NCBI GenBank assembly: GCA_020284085.1
Contig: JACEVL010000018.1
Span: forward strand, 1,881,001 to 1,945,000
DNA: 64,000 bases
Direction: 5' to 3'
DNA from: Aporrectodea caliginosa
Taxonomy: Eukaryota > Annelida > Clitellata > Crassiclitellata > Lumbricidae
Position 1 is the first letter of the stretch. Each line of letters begins with the position of its first letter. The notes under the pieces were generated by a model, which searched no databases, was not told where the DNA came from, and was given only the letters and a program-made list of their open reading frames with translations. Position numbers and translations under genes: made by a program. This document shows positions 1 through 12,818 of the stretch, in pieces.

Positions 1-420
1 TAGTCAGATCTCAGTCCGATATTAGTCAGATCTCTCAGATATTAGTAAGATCTCAGTGTGATATTAGTCAGATCTCAGTCAGATATTAGTCAGATCTCAG
101 TCCGATATTAGTCAGATCTCAGTCCGATATTAGTCAGATCTCAGTCAGATATTAGTCAGATCTCAGTGTGATATTAGTCAGATCTCAGTCAGATATTAGT
201 CAGATCTCAGTCAGATATTAGTCAGATCTCAGTCAGATCTCAGTCCGATATTAGTAAGATCTTAGTCAGATATTAGTAAGATCTCAGTCAAATATTAATT
301 AGTCAGATATCAATCCGATAATTAGTCAGATCTCTCAGTCGGATCTCATTCAGATTTTGGTCAGTCAGATCTCTTTTAGATCTAATGCAGATTTCAGTCA
401 GTTTTTGACCTTTCATGGAT
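1..420. repeat. 22-bp minisatellite (GTCAGATCT type)
   Basis: About 20 imperfect units alternate AGTCAGATCTCAG with GATATTA, with decay after 280. It lies in an ankyrin intron. A related GTCAGAT theme returns at 6275-6590 and 11668-11985. Confidence 0.9.
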
Positions 421-733
421 TAAGCCTGTGTGCATAATTGCAGTATTGAACTTTATGCTTAGGTTAGTAATGTATGCATGTGTGTATGTACCGAATATAT
501 GTAGGTATGTGTATATATATATATGTGTGTATGTATTTATGTATGTATGTATTTAGATATTTATGTGTGTGTATGTATGCATGCTAGCTGCCATTGCCTT
601 AAGTGTTAAACTTAACCCCGCCACTGCCCATACGTTCCCTGTAGTGCCAGTCTCAAGCCTGGAAAAAGGAGGAGGGCGTTGAACACTGGAAACTGCTCGC
701 ATTAAATCCGTGGTTTCCATTGCTTGTTTTCAG
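421..733. other. intron end with SINE-like fragment
   Basis: Contains a short GTAT/TATG microsatellite (480-570) and, at 600-710, a minus-strand fragment of a dispersed repeat seen again at 6963, 29328, 60501, 61627 and 61772 (block around CCAGTCTCAAGCCTGG). The last bases form the acceptor of the 734 exon. Confidence 0.6.
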
Positions 734-840
734 CGGATGAGAAGCATCTGGCCGACCAGTCCTACCAGTATCTGACGACTGGAGACGACATCGGAGGACT
801 CCGAGAGGAACCTGGAGGCGACGTCGGAGGGCACGGCAAG
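734..840 (+). CDS. ANK: ankyrin exon: linker after ANK repeats
   Basis: Acceptor TTTTCAG ends at 733 and donor AAG|GTCAGA follows 840. The first two bases complete a codon begun upstream; the exon ends at phase 0. The translation contains [13 protein letters not shown], matching the short block ankyrins carry between the last ANK repeat and the ZU5 tandem, where a YL..DDL..L pattern is typical. The phase 0 end joins directly to the 2541 exon. Confidence 0.8.
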
Positions 841-3800
841 GTCAGACACGTCCATACATTTCCAATCTTTTACAACCACTGTATTAGTTCGTTTAGCTTA
901 AGCGTTTTTGGCTTAGGCAAAGGTTACTTTTGTTTAATAATCAATTATTAGATGAATTTGAAAGGAAACTGTTGCATTAGTTTATAACCTGTTCAGGAGT
1001 TCTGTGTTTCAAAGTAATTGAGTAAGTATGTAAGTTTTATTTATGCAGGAGAGAATAATTATAGGTATTACTGTTAAACTATTCTTAGACTGGCAATTTA
1101 TTGCACTCCTAAAAGTGTAAGAGCATACTACAATACGCTGTGTCAGCCGTGCAAATGAATTAGGAGCTACAAAAAGCATTCACAAAAGACTCAACAAAAA
1201 GAAAGCTACGAATTAATTTGTCATTTTAAAAGTAATATCTTTTTGCTCAAAATGTTTTAACCTTAAGTTATAAGCTTACTGTACCATAATTTTAGTGACT
1301 GGATTCGGTATTTAAATTTTCTTGGAAACATTTTGGCAGGGTAACAAAATAAAACAAAATAATATAAAAAAAGTTTTCTTAAATTTTGCTCTTTATTTTT
1401 ATATTTATAAAAAGTCAACCAAGATCAAAGTTTTCACTAATTATTTATTCTTTTATTTAAAATAGATCCAAGGCTTAGCCAAATATTTATATTTTTATTT
1501 ATGCTCATTTAACACCAACGGGATTAGTTTTTACAGCGATAATCAGAATTGCGCCACTGGACGCAATTCTGGAATTATGGTGTGGTCATGCTTCAGTTTT
1601 GTAGTTTAGAATTTAAAAGTTTTGGTTTCAATGGATGTCTGAGTTTTTTGGCATGAAGTCTAAGTTTCTTCTAGATGTCTTGTGTTCTAGGTGCATGAAT
1701 ATTCATTAGTTTGAATGTTATAGATGTCTATGTTTTTCTAGGCAAATTTCTTATATTTAATGCAGTATATTTGAGTACACCGGGTCCTCCTTATTACTTG
1801 GTTGAATATGATGCAGATTTTGATATGTTGCATTAGTGGTTAGCTTGCTGGACTGTTGACCCAGAAGTCTGGGTTTGAAATGTTGCTGAACAGATAACTA
1901 TTGTAAGATTTTATTACTATCAAATGAGCGCCCCACCATACACTGTTGGGAGGAAGATCAGAAGGCACGGGAGAGGACTGGCCACCCATCCTGATATGCT
2001 GAGGCTAAGAAAATGAAGTTGCTTGTAATTCATATGGGTAGGTTAGCTCATGAGACTGTTCTTCTGATAAATTCTGTTAATTTGGGGAGCTTGGTTGAGC
2101 ACTCACCTTTTAATGAGGAGAGTATGGGTTTTACTGTGTGGGGACCTTGAGCAAGTCCTTCAGTTGCAGTTTGCTCAGCACCATCGTCTGATGCTTTGGT
2201 CATTAGATTATGGTGCTTAATAAATGCGTAATAGTAATGGAACAGAGATAATTAATTATCTTTCTGTTCTGGTGAGGTTTTGAACCCTTGACTCTGGGTT
2301 GACAGTCAAGCGCACTAACCACTAGACTCTCACACAGCCTCATTAAAATCACGTTTTGTGGCTATGGTAATAAGGAGGATCAAGTGTGTATGACCTTTAG
2401 TTTAACGGTACGCTTAATAGTCACTTCTCACCTGCAGCGGTTCATGTCTATGCATGACCGGTCATGTTTATGCATGACACACGTGTCTTATGTTTATGCA
2501 TGGCATCTTATGTTTATGCATGACCTTCTCTCGACTCCAGGATCAAGACCCGTTTGCCTTTGACCAGCGCAGCAGCCTCCACTCGTCCCTGGGCTTCGGC
2601 CCAACCCAGGAAGACATGAGGTACACGGCCGACGAACTCGACTCCCAGTCGGGCGGGTCGATCCGACGTCACCGCGCGGACGAAAGAGCGTGGGTCGAGG
2701 GCGAATCGAGGGAACTTAGGGCCAGCGGCTTGCAGTCCAGTCCTCCCGTGTTCAAGGCCACCGAAGACCAGGTTTACTATCTGGAGAACGGTGCGGGGGC
2801 CAGGGACGTCGGGGACTTTGACGCGGCCTCGGCCCCGCTGAGGAAACGCAGCAAGCTGAAGGCGACGACCCACATAGAAGAAACAGTCCTTACGAAGAGG
2901 CTGCACAGCGAGGAATACGGATTCACCGAGACACACTTTGATGACGAACCAGAAGTGGCCGTTGCCAACAGGCAGACCGGTCTCGGGGCCGAGCCGCCGT
3001 ACTCGGTCCTTGTCCTTCCGTCAGACCAGTACGACTTAAGGGACGTCGCCCAACGCGACGCGACGGATTCAGACGAAGCACAGTGGAGATCCTCCGGTTC
3101 GGCTCAGGTGGCTGGCGGACGAAATGTGGTTCGACCACCTAAGGATCAGTACGATGTGAGGGATTTCATGGCAAGGGAAGAACCCGATGCGGACGAGGCG
3201 CAGTGGCGCGACCCTGGACTGGCAAAGCGGGATGACGGACGTGACGTGGTAGTTCTGCCGAAGGATCAGTACGACGTGAGGGACTTGACGAAACAGGATG
3301 TTGTTGCTGCGGAAGAGGTGCGCTGGATAGGATCCGGAGTGGCGCAGACGGGAGCCGGACACAATGTCGTGATTCGGGAGGATCTGGTGCCAGATGTAGA
3401 TGACGAGAAGGTAATCGGTTGATCATGAGTTCCTCCCCCTTTCTGCTCCTCATGCTCCTCCTCCTCATTCTCTTGTCTACTCATCCTCGTCTGCATCAGC
3501 TGGGTGCTCATTCATACTCCTCTTTCTCTTATTCTTACTTCTCACCATTTTCCTCCTCATCGTTGTCCTCTGCTACCTTTTCCTTCTTCTCTTCCTCTTC
3601 TTCCTGCTTTCAGCCTTCTCCCCATCCTGCTTTTCCTCCTGCCTTTCCTGCTCCCCATCCTGCCATTCCTCATTCTCGTTTCTCCTCCTCGTTTTCCTTA
3701 TTCTCCTCCTCCTCTCCTTATTCTTTTCCTCCTTGTTCTCTGCCTCCGTCTCTCTACTCCATCTTCTCCTCCACCTCCTTATTCTCCTCCTTATTGTCCT

Positions 3801-6800
3801 CCTCCTCTTCATCCTCTTCCTTTTCCTACTCCTCGCTTTGATGCCCAGCTATGATAATCAACTGTCATTAGATGGTGAGGATCTTTCTCCTTCCTCAAGT
3901 GCATGTCATGTGTCGCATGTTGTGTGTGTAACACTGTCTCCATTTCTGTCTTCTTGAACTAGTAACTGTCGTGTCTGTTTTCGGCATAGATCACATCGTA
4001 GTGTCTGGTTTCGGTAGAACTCATTTCGTTTACTGATAAACATTTACAGATGTTGATGATGCAGTGTTGGATGTTGTCGTACTTAGTAGTGTGTGGTCTC
4101 CTAATTTTCACCTAATTATCGGCTTTGGTTTTCAGTGTTTTTATTTCGTGCCGAGCTATGTCTATGTAATATGGGTTGGCCATGCTTTGAGTTTAAGATC
4201 CTTATAATATGTAGCTACCTGGCCGGTTGTGCTCCATCCTACCATAGAGAGGTAATCTATTCCAGTGTCACTATTACCTGGTCATAAATATCTTCAGTCT
4301 GCAACACAGGGTCATCTGTTCGTTCCCTTATCATGTACATCCACAATGCAACATGGTAGCTTTGCAGTGGTCAGTTCCTCACTGTGGAACAGGCTTCCAT
4401 GCAATCTGCTACATAGCTTCTTCTACTTTCTATGCCTCTATTGCGCAAGCAATTGTAGTCCGGTTGGGAACTCCTCTGATGAGTTTTCTTGAAGAGGTGC
4501 AATGTAAATTGGCAAGGTCTAAGATTACACATCTTGTACTTAAAGGGAAATAGCTTTCCATCTGTGGGATGACACCCTTCGAGGGCCTGCAGACAGAGGG
4601 GCTTTAGATACAGAGGAATTACAGTACCTGACCATGTCATATCTTTCCTTACCCTACCGAATGTTCCAACGTGTGGTTATATACTAACGTGTTTTTGAAA
4701 GTAACTTGTTCTCATGTAAAGTAAAACTATTTTCAAAAGTAAATGCTTACAAGAGCGAAGTTAATATACGATATTCTAATGTATATTTGAAGTTAATATG
4801 TTCTCGAAAGTAAAGTAATAATGTTCTCAAAATGGAAATGTTTACGACAGTGAAGTTATGTGGTCGCGAACGTAAAGTAGGTATGCTTTACGACACCAAG
4901 GTAAGTATGTTCTCTGAGACGTAAACTAACTGTAATTGTAATCACAAATTTATGTAGTGCTACTAGAAGAGAAAAAATAAGAGATGCTACATATAGAAAG
5001 AAGCCAAACTGTATTGCTCTTTATATTCTTTATTATGCGCTGTGATTCATTATAAATGCATCAGAGGATGTATTTAGAATATTCATTATATCTTGCATAT
5101 TCATTATATCTTGCATATTCATTATCTATCTTGCATATTCATTAGTTATCTTGCATATTCATTAGATCTATGTCTTGAGTAATGCATATTCATTTTTTAT
5201 GTCTTGCATATACAAATACAAGCATATACTCATTATGCATGTGTATGTGTTTGTCTGTATATTTATGTATGTATGTGTGTGTATGTGTGTCCCAGAAACT
5301 CGTTATATAATTCTTTTGGGCCATTACATGACATTACATGACCTTATATAATTATAACAAGACCGTGTCATTGTGAGGTCATTGCCTCTCACTGAAATAA
5401 ATTTTACTATCAGTGACCTGACCCAGTTATTATAGAAATTCAATTAATAATGAAGTCTGTCATATAAATGGTTCTCCAGTATAGCATGTCTATCTGCCTC
5501 GCTTTCCAGGAGAGTGGTTTGGAAGCAGAAGTGCTGACTCCAGCAGTGGAAGAGGTCGTAAAGGAAGCGGAAACCAACAGGTACAACATGTTAGCCGCTC
5601 CGGACTTTGGGCGCGGCCACGGTTACAAGAGCAACCTTTCGGAAACGGACTCACGAATGTTTGGCTCGACCTACAGTGGAATGTCGTTCGCAAGCAGCCT
5701 CGACCCAGACAACGTTGCTCTCAACAGACAACCGATCTATTCAGGGTAACGTTGTCTTCAGCAGTGTTCCGAGATTTCGGTGATGCTGAAGTTAGATTTT
5801 GGTCAGATTTTAGTTACACTGAAAGCTCGAGGGTACGTACCATACGTATTCTATTTTTTGAAAGGTACGTACATAGGTTTTTTAACGTACCCTATTTTAG
5901 GGTACGTAAACAATACAAAAATACGTTAACCACGTCATTGCTCATTATAAGAATGTTCAATTTAATTTAAGCAAACAATCACAACCCAGTATACAGCGTA
6001 GTAAATTGCTGCAATGCTATATTGTAGGTATAATTTATGTTTATCCAGCATACATTGCACTTATCGAATTACATTTACTGCTACGCTACCTGAAGTAGCG
6101 GTTTCAATGACGCATACTGTTGACGTCAGATAGGCTAAGGGTCGCCGAGTAAACCATAAATAAAATTTTTTTGTATGATACGTACCATACGCGTATTCTA
6201 TTTTTGAAAGGTACGTACGTATTTTAACGTATTCTATTTTAGGGTACGCGTACCCTCGAGCTCTGGTTACACTCTAATAATCAGATTTAAGTCGGATTTG
6301 AGTTAAAAATTAAGATTTCAGTCAGATTTTAGTCAGATTTGAGTTAAAAAATTAAGATTAAAAGTCAGATTTGAGTTCAAAATTAAGATTTCAGTCAGAT
6401 TTGAGTGAGATTTGAGTTAGAATTTTAAGATTTCATTCAGACTACTTCATCAGATTTCAGTCAGATTTGAGTTGAAATTTTGAGATTCAGTCAAACTACT
6501 TCAGTCAGGATACTGCAATAAGATTCTAGTAAGATTTTAGTTAGATTAACGTCAGATATTAGTCAGACTATTTAAGTCAGAATGCTTACTTAGATTTCCT
6601 GAATCTTGGTGAGATTATGGATTTTATAATTAAGAAGTAACAACTGCAACAATTTCTGAGTTATTTCCTTGTGTAGGTGCGTTGTGAGGGTGCACGATAG
6701 TCCAGTGGTAAGCATTCTGGGCTGTTGACCAAGTGGTTGGAGGTTCAAATCCCCACCAGGGCAGAATTTTTTGAGATGTCTGCTCCACTTGTGCCCCCTA

Positions 6801-7501
6801 GCCAAGTCAGCTATGATGAGTACACCGACAATACTCTCTCACTGTGAAAATGAGACGGTGAGGGAGAGGACTGGCCACCCACCCTCATATGCCGATGCTA
6901 AGAAAATGAAGTAACTAACACTTCATACCCATGGCTACATATAACTTAAGTAGTAGTAGTTTCAGTTTAACGACACTGTGTAGTAACAAAGACCATTAGC
7001 GTCGCCCTACTCCTTTATCCAGGCTTGGGACTGGCACTGACAGAGAACAATCAGTGGCGGAGTTCATATAACTTAAGGGACTTCTACTATTACTTGTAAG
7101 ACGAATGCCAGACTTAGAATGGGTGTGTAAGGAACTGCTCTTCTTCTTCTTCTGCATAGGTTTCTGGTGAGCTTCCTGGTGGATGCGAGAGGTGGAGCAA
7201 TGCGCGGCTGTCGTCATTCCGGCATCCGGATAATCATTCCACCTGGAAGAGCTTGCATGCCGACGCGGGTCACGTGCAAACTGGTGAAGAAGGAGAAGCT
7301 GCCTCAGCCGCCTCCTCTGATGGAGGGAGAGGCCCTCGCCAGTCGTGTCCTTGTCATGGGCCCATCAGGGGCCAAGTTTCTTGGGTAGGAACAACCCTTC
7401 ACAGTTTGCTACTATCTCATGAAGTTCTTCTCTCATGTGTAAAATGATGATGATGATGATGATGATGAAGATGATGACGATGATGACGATGATGATGGTG
7501 G

Positions 7502-7560
<59 letters not shown>

Positions 7561-7600
7561 GGTGGTGGTGGTGATGATGATGATGATGATGACTCGACAG

Positions 7601-7647
<47 letters not shown>

Positions 7648-7691
7648 GGTGGTTGTGATGATGATGATGATGATGATGATGATGACGACAG

Positions 7692-7751
<60 letters not shown>

Positions 7752-10700
7752 CGACAGTGATGATGATGATGATGATGACTTGACTGATGTGCGATGATGA
7801 TGATGATGCTATGATGATGATGATGGTTGTGATTCTGATTCATTCTGTTCTTTGCAGGCCGGTTATTCTCGAAGTGCCGCACTTTGCATCACTACGAGGA
7901 GCGGAGCGTGAGATAACAGTGCTTCGCAGTGAGAACGGCCAGACTTGGCGTGAACACACAGATCTCGCTACGCTGGATTCGATACAAAATACGTTGTGCG
8001 GCAGCTTTGAAGGTGAAGGTGATTAGTTCCGTCGGGCGTGACTGTCGCACTTGGGTGACCGGACTACGCCAGGCTTCTTCTACTACATTCCTCGCCACTC
8101 CTCGCCGCTGTGTTGTTGTTGTCCGATGTTGTCGTGTTGTCGTAAATTGTTGTCTTGTGTGCTAAGCTACGTAGCATGTTTGTGCGTCACAGTTGTTGCT
8201 TCGTGAATCGCTTTGCCTCGTGTGATCAATGATACGTAGTTCTTCTTATCTGTTATCTTGTGAAATGCGTAGTGCTTACCTGTTATCATGTGAAATGTTT
8301 AGCCGTAGTGCTTATCTATTATCATGTGAAACATGTAGTACTTATCTGTTATCATGTGAAACACGTAGTGCTTATCTGTTATCATACGTAAGACACGTAG
8401 TGCTTATCTATTATCATGTGAAACACGTAGTTATTAGCACGTTACATTCGTATCTCATCCTTTAGTGTTTGTCGTGTGATCTTGTGCTTAGTTCTTGTCT
8501 GTTTCTGTTCTGGTTTTTGGTTCTCATTCGTTGTTATGTTGTTGTTCTTTGTTATAGTTCTCCTCTATCTGTTGTGTTGGTTGTTTCTTACCTGTTTTTG
8601 AGGTTATCTGTCCATTGTTCTGTGGTCTTTGCTAGTTTTTGTATATTGTTGACATTGTTCTGTATATATCAGATATGGGTACGATTAGCTAGAATTGCTA
8701 ATCGATTAGAATTAGAATTAGCTCCTGAAATTTGCTAATCGATTAGAATTAGAATTAGCAAAAGCTTCTAGCTAATCGATTAGAATTATAGAATTATCAG
8801 CAGCTAATTCGATTAGCAATTAGAATTAGATATCGATAGTTTGATACAGTGTATATATTTCCTTCATGAATTTGTCAAATTTTAATCAAAGCACAACAAG
8901 TTACTACAGCTAGTTGCTGTAGCCTATTAAAATACATAAAGCTGCAGCCTATTACAATGCCTAAATCTGTAGCTTATTACAATACCTAATGTTGCACAAC
9001 TGCTATATGTGAGAACAGTCCACATACCGGCATGCAACACCACATCGGTCAATACAGGCTGCAGTTATTGACATTGCTACTGCATAAGCTCACTATTGCA
9101 TTTTGCAATTATCATATCTTGAATCAGTGCATCACTTAGCCTATTGCGCCTAGCGTTTACGACGTAGCCAGCAGAACTAAATACAAGTTCCATGGCAGCT
9201 GAGGCTGCAGAAAAACAGTGATGATTGAGACGAAGAACATGAAAACATGAAAGATTTTCAGTGTTACATGAGCAGAATGGACATAGAGCCATGACCAGAT
9301 AATTGAAGTTTGAAACAGCCTTCAGATAAGTAAGTAAATAAGTATATTCTCCAAACTCAATATTACTAAACTCATTCTTAATGAACGCTTTATTTTCAGA
9401 CAGCTAATCGATCAGCTAATCGATTTTCGATTAGCAATTAGCTGCAATTGCTAATCAATTAGAATTAGAATTAGCTTTAGATGACAGCTAATCGATTAGA
9501 ATTAGAATTAGCTGTTTGTCTAATCGATTAGCTAATCGATTAGCATCTAATCGATTAGTTACCCATCTCTGGTATATATGTTCTTTGTTGGTTCTTGTCT
9601 ATTGTTCTTGCTGTTCTGTCTTGTACATGTTCTTTAACTGTTCTTGTTCTTATGTCTGTTATTTGGTGTAGTAGTGTCAGCTGTGCTTGATCGTCTGTAG
9701 TTCTTTCCCGCTTCACCCTTCTGCTTTGTTTCCTTCTACTCCCATGTAGTCTTCTCATGCTTAGCTCGAGTTCACCTTTATGACTGTGCTTATTTCTGCC
9801 CATTGTTTTGCAATCACGACATTTGACTTTAGTTATTTTGCATGGCTGGTATATAATATGTCGTGCATGCACAGCTGTATGATTATTACGTATATAGCTG
9901 AGGAAGGGGAGATGTGATAGACTGGTGGTTGGCATGCTGGACAGTCAGCTCATGTGTGGGAGTTTAAATCCCGGCCAGGGTAGAAGGGTATTTGAGGTGT
10001 GTTTTCTGCTCCACCTGCGCCCCCCAAAACCCAAAATTTTTGTAAAATGGTGCCACAGCCGGGGCCGCAAAATTTGTGTCCCGGGCTTTTTAGACTCGTC
10101 AACCCATGTACTATCTGGAACCAAAGGGGCTAATTGGTTGCCATATGTGAAGTATTGTAAGCTCCCGTACCCCACTATATATTTTCAGATGACTGATCTG
10201 AATTTGGACGGCGGCCATCTTGGATTTGACCCATTTTCACATAGTTGCCCATGTCAGATTTTGGGAAACTTTTTTTCTTTTAACGTAGACATATCAAAGA
10301 GGTGAAACCCATCGAGAAACCTTTTGGAAAAATTTTGTTGAACCTCAACTATTTAATGACCGGACTAGTATTAAGAATATTCATTTTATCTTGCATATTC
10401 ATTTTATCTTGCATATTCATTATATCTTGCATATTCATTATATCTTGCATATTCATTATATCTTGCATATTCATTATATCTTGCATATTCATTATATATC
10501 TTGCATATTCATTATATATCTTGCATATTCATTAGTTATCTTGGATATTCATTAGATGTCTTGAGTAATGCATATTCATTTTTGATGTCTTGCATATACA
10601 AATACAAGCATATACTCATTATGCATGTGTATGTGTGTGTCTTTGTGTATGTCTGTATATTTATGTATGTATTAATGTGTGTGTATGTGTGTCCCAGAAA

Positions 10701-12786
10701 CTCATTATAATTAGGTCTTTTGACATGACCTTATATACTACAAGACCGTGTCATTGTGAGGTCATTGTCTCTCACTGAAATAAATTTTACAATCAATGAC
10801 CTCACCCAGTTATTATAAAACATCAATTAGTCTGTCATAACGATTCTCCAGTGTAGCATGTCTATCCGTCTCGCTTTCCAGGAGAGTGGTTTGGAAGCGG
10901 AAGTGCTGACTCCAGCAGTGGAAGAGGTCGTGAAGGAAGCGGAGTCCAACAGGTACAACATGTTAGCCGCTCCGGACTTTGGGCGTGGCCACGGTTACAA
11001 GAGCAACCTTTCGGAAACGGACTCACGAATGTTTGGCTCGACCTACAGTGGAATGTCGTTCGCTAGCAGCCTCGACCCAGACAACGTTGCTCTCAACAGA
11101 CAACCGATCTATTCAGGGTAACGTTGTCTTCAGTAGTGTTCCGAGATTTCGGTGACGCTGAAGTTAGATTTTGGTCAGATTTTAGTTATACTGAAAGCTC
11201 GAGGGTACGTACCATACGTATTCTATTTTTTGAAAGGAACGTACGTTTTTTAACGTACCCTGGTTTAGGGTACGTAAACAATACAAAAATACGGTAACCA
11301 TGTCATTGCTCATTATAAGAATGTTCAATTTAATTTAAGCAAACAATCACAACCCCAGTATACAGCGTAGTAAATTGCTGCAATGCTATATTGTAGGTAT
11401 AATTTATGTTTATCCAGCATACATTGCACTTATCGCATACATTGCACTTATCATTTACTGCTATGCTACCGGAAGTAGCGGTTTCAATGACGCATACTGT
11501 TGACGTCAGATTATACGTAGGCTATGGGTCGCCGAAAGTAAACCATAAATAAAATTTTTGTGTATGATACGTACCATACGCGTATTCTATTTTTTGAAAG
11601 GTAATACGTACATATTTTAACGTATTCTATTTTAGGGTACGCGTACCCTCGAGCTCTGGTTACACTCTAATAATCAGATTTAAGTCGGATTTGAGTTAAA
11701 AATTAAGATTTCAGTCAGATTTTAGTCAGATTTTAGTTAAAAAATTAAGATTAAAAGTCAGATTTGAGTTCAAAATTAAGATTTGAGTCAGATTTTAGTG
11801 AGATTTGAGTTAGAATTTTAAGATTTCATTCAGACTACTTCATCAGATTTCAGTCAGATTTGAGTTGAAATTTTGAGATTCAGTCAAACTACTTCAGTCA
11901 GGATACTGCAATAAGATTCTAGTAAGATTTTAGTTAGATTAACGTCAGATATTAGTCAGACTATTTAAGTCAGAATGCTTACTTAGATTTCCTGAATCTT
12001 GGTGAGATTATGGATTTTATTATTAAGAAGTAACAACTGCAACAATTCCTTGCGTAGGTGCATTGTGAGGGTGCACGATAGTGCAGTGGTTAGCATTCTG
12101 GACTGTTGACCAAGTGGTCGGGGGTTCAAATCCCCACCAGGGCAGACATTTTTTTGGAGATTTCTGCTCCACTTGTGCCCCCTAGCCAGCTCGGCTATAA
12201 TGAGTATGCTGACCATGCACTGTCACTGAGAAAATGAGATGTCGAGGGAGAGGACTGGCCACCCACCCTCATATGCCGAGGCTAAGAAAATGAAGTAACT
12301 AAGACTTCATACCCTTGGCTACATATAACTTAATGGACTTCTACTTTTACTTGTCAGACGAATGCCAGACTTAGATTGGGTGTGTAAGGAACTGCTCTTC
12401 TTCTTCTCCTTGATAGGTTTCTGGTGAGCTTCCTGGTGGATGCGAGAGGTGGAGCAATGCGCGGCTGTCGTCACTCCGGCATCCGGATAATCATTCCACC
12501 TGGAAGAGCGTGCATGCCGACGCGAGTCACATGCAAACTGGTGAAGAAGGAGAAGCTGCCTCAGCCACCTCCTCTGATGGAGGGAGAGGCCCTCGCCAGT
12601 CGTGTCCTTGTCATGGGCCCATCAGGGGCTAAGTTTCTTGGGTAGGAACCATACTTCACAGTTTGCTACTATCTGATGAAGTTCTTCTCTCATGTGTAAA
12701 TGATGATGATGATGATGACGATGACGATGACGATGATAGGTACAGTGGTACTCTGTAGTTGTGACAATGATGATGATGGGTGGTTG

Positions 12787-12818
<32 letters not shown>

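Larger units (their letters stand above)
3411..5509. other. intron: pyrimidine tract and LINE end
   Basis: Bases 3430-3845 are a TCC/TTC-rich low-complexity tract on the + strand; its open frames are compositional. Bases 4250-4555 are a LINE 3' end, listed separately. Bases 4660-5070 hold nothing recognisable. Duplicated block A starts at about 5076. Confidence 0.75.
5076..10022 (+). repeat. tandem duplicated block, copy A (with three ankyrin exons)
   Basis: Collinear with 10373-14170: the 18-bp AT-rich array, exon 1, a hAT MITE, GTCAGAT-rich sequence, a SINE, exon 2, a GAT microsatellite, exon 3, a ~30-bp minisatellite and a final SINE fragment occur in the same order and orientation. Copy A is longer because of a larger GAT tract and a 902-bp hAT insertion at 8670. 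Confidence 0.95.

Noticed and set aside
3419..3854. Ser/Phe- and Leu/Pro-rich frames after the large linker exon
   Set aside because: A TCC/TTC pyrimidine tract keeps several frames open; the exon ends at the GT donor after 3410.
6689..6765. Functional tRNA gene
   Set aside because: A and B boxes are present but the stems do not close, and multiple copies share a common non-tRNA body, so it is a SINE head.
7433..7882. Long poly-His, poly-Met and poly-Asp open frames
   Set aside because: They are read-throughs of a GAT microsatellite in an intron; all frames on both strands are open there.
9925..10305. 126-residue frame at the junction between duplicated blocks
   Set aside because: It begins inside a SINE fragment, has no recognisable motif and no matching splice context with the ankyrin exons.
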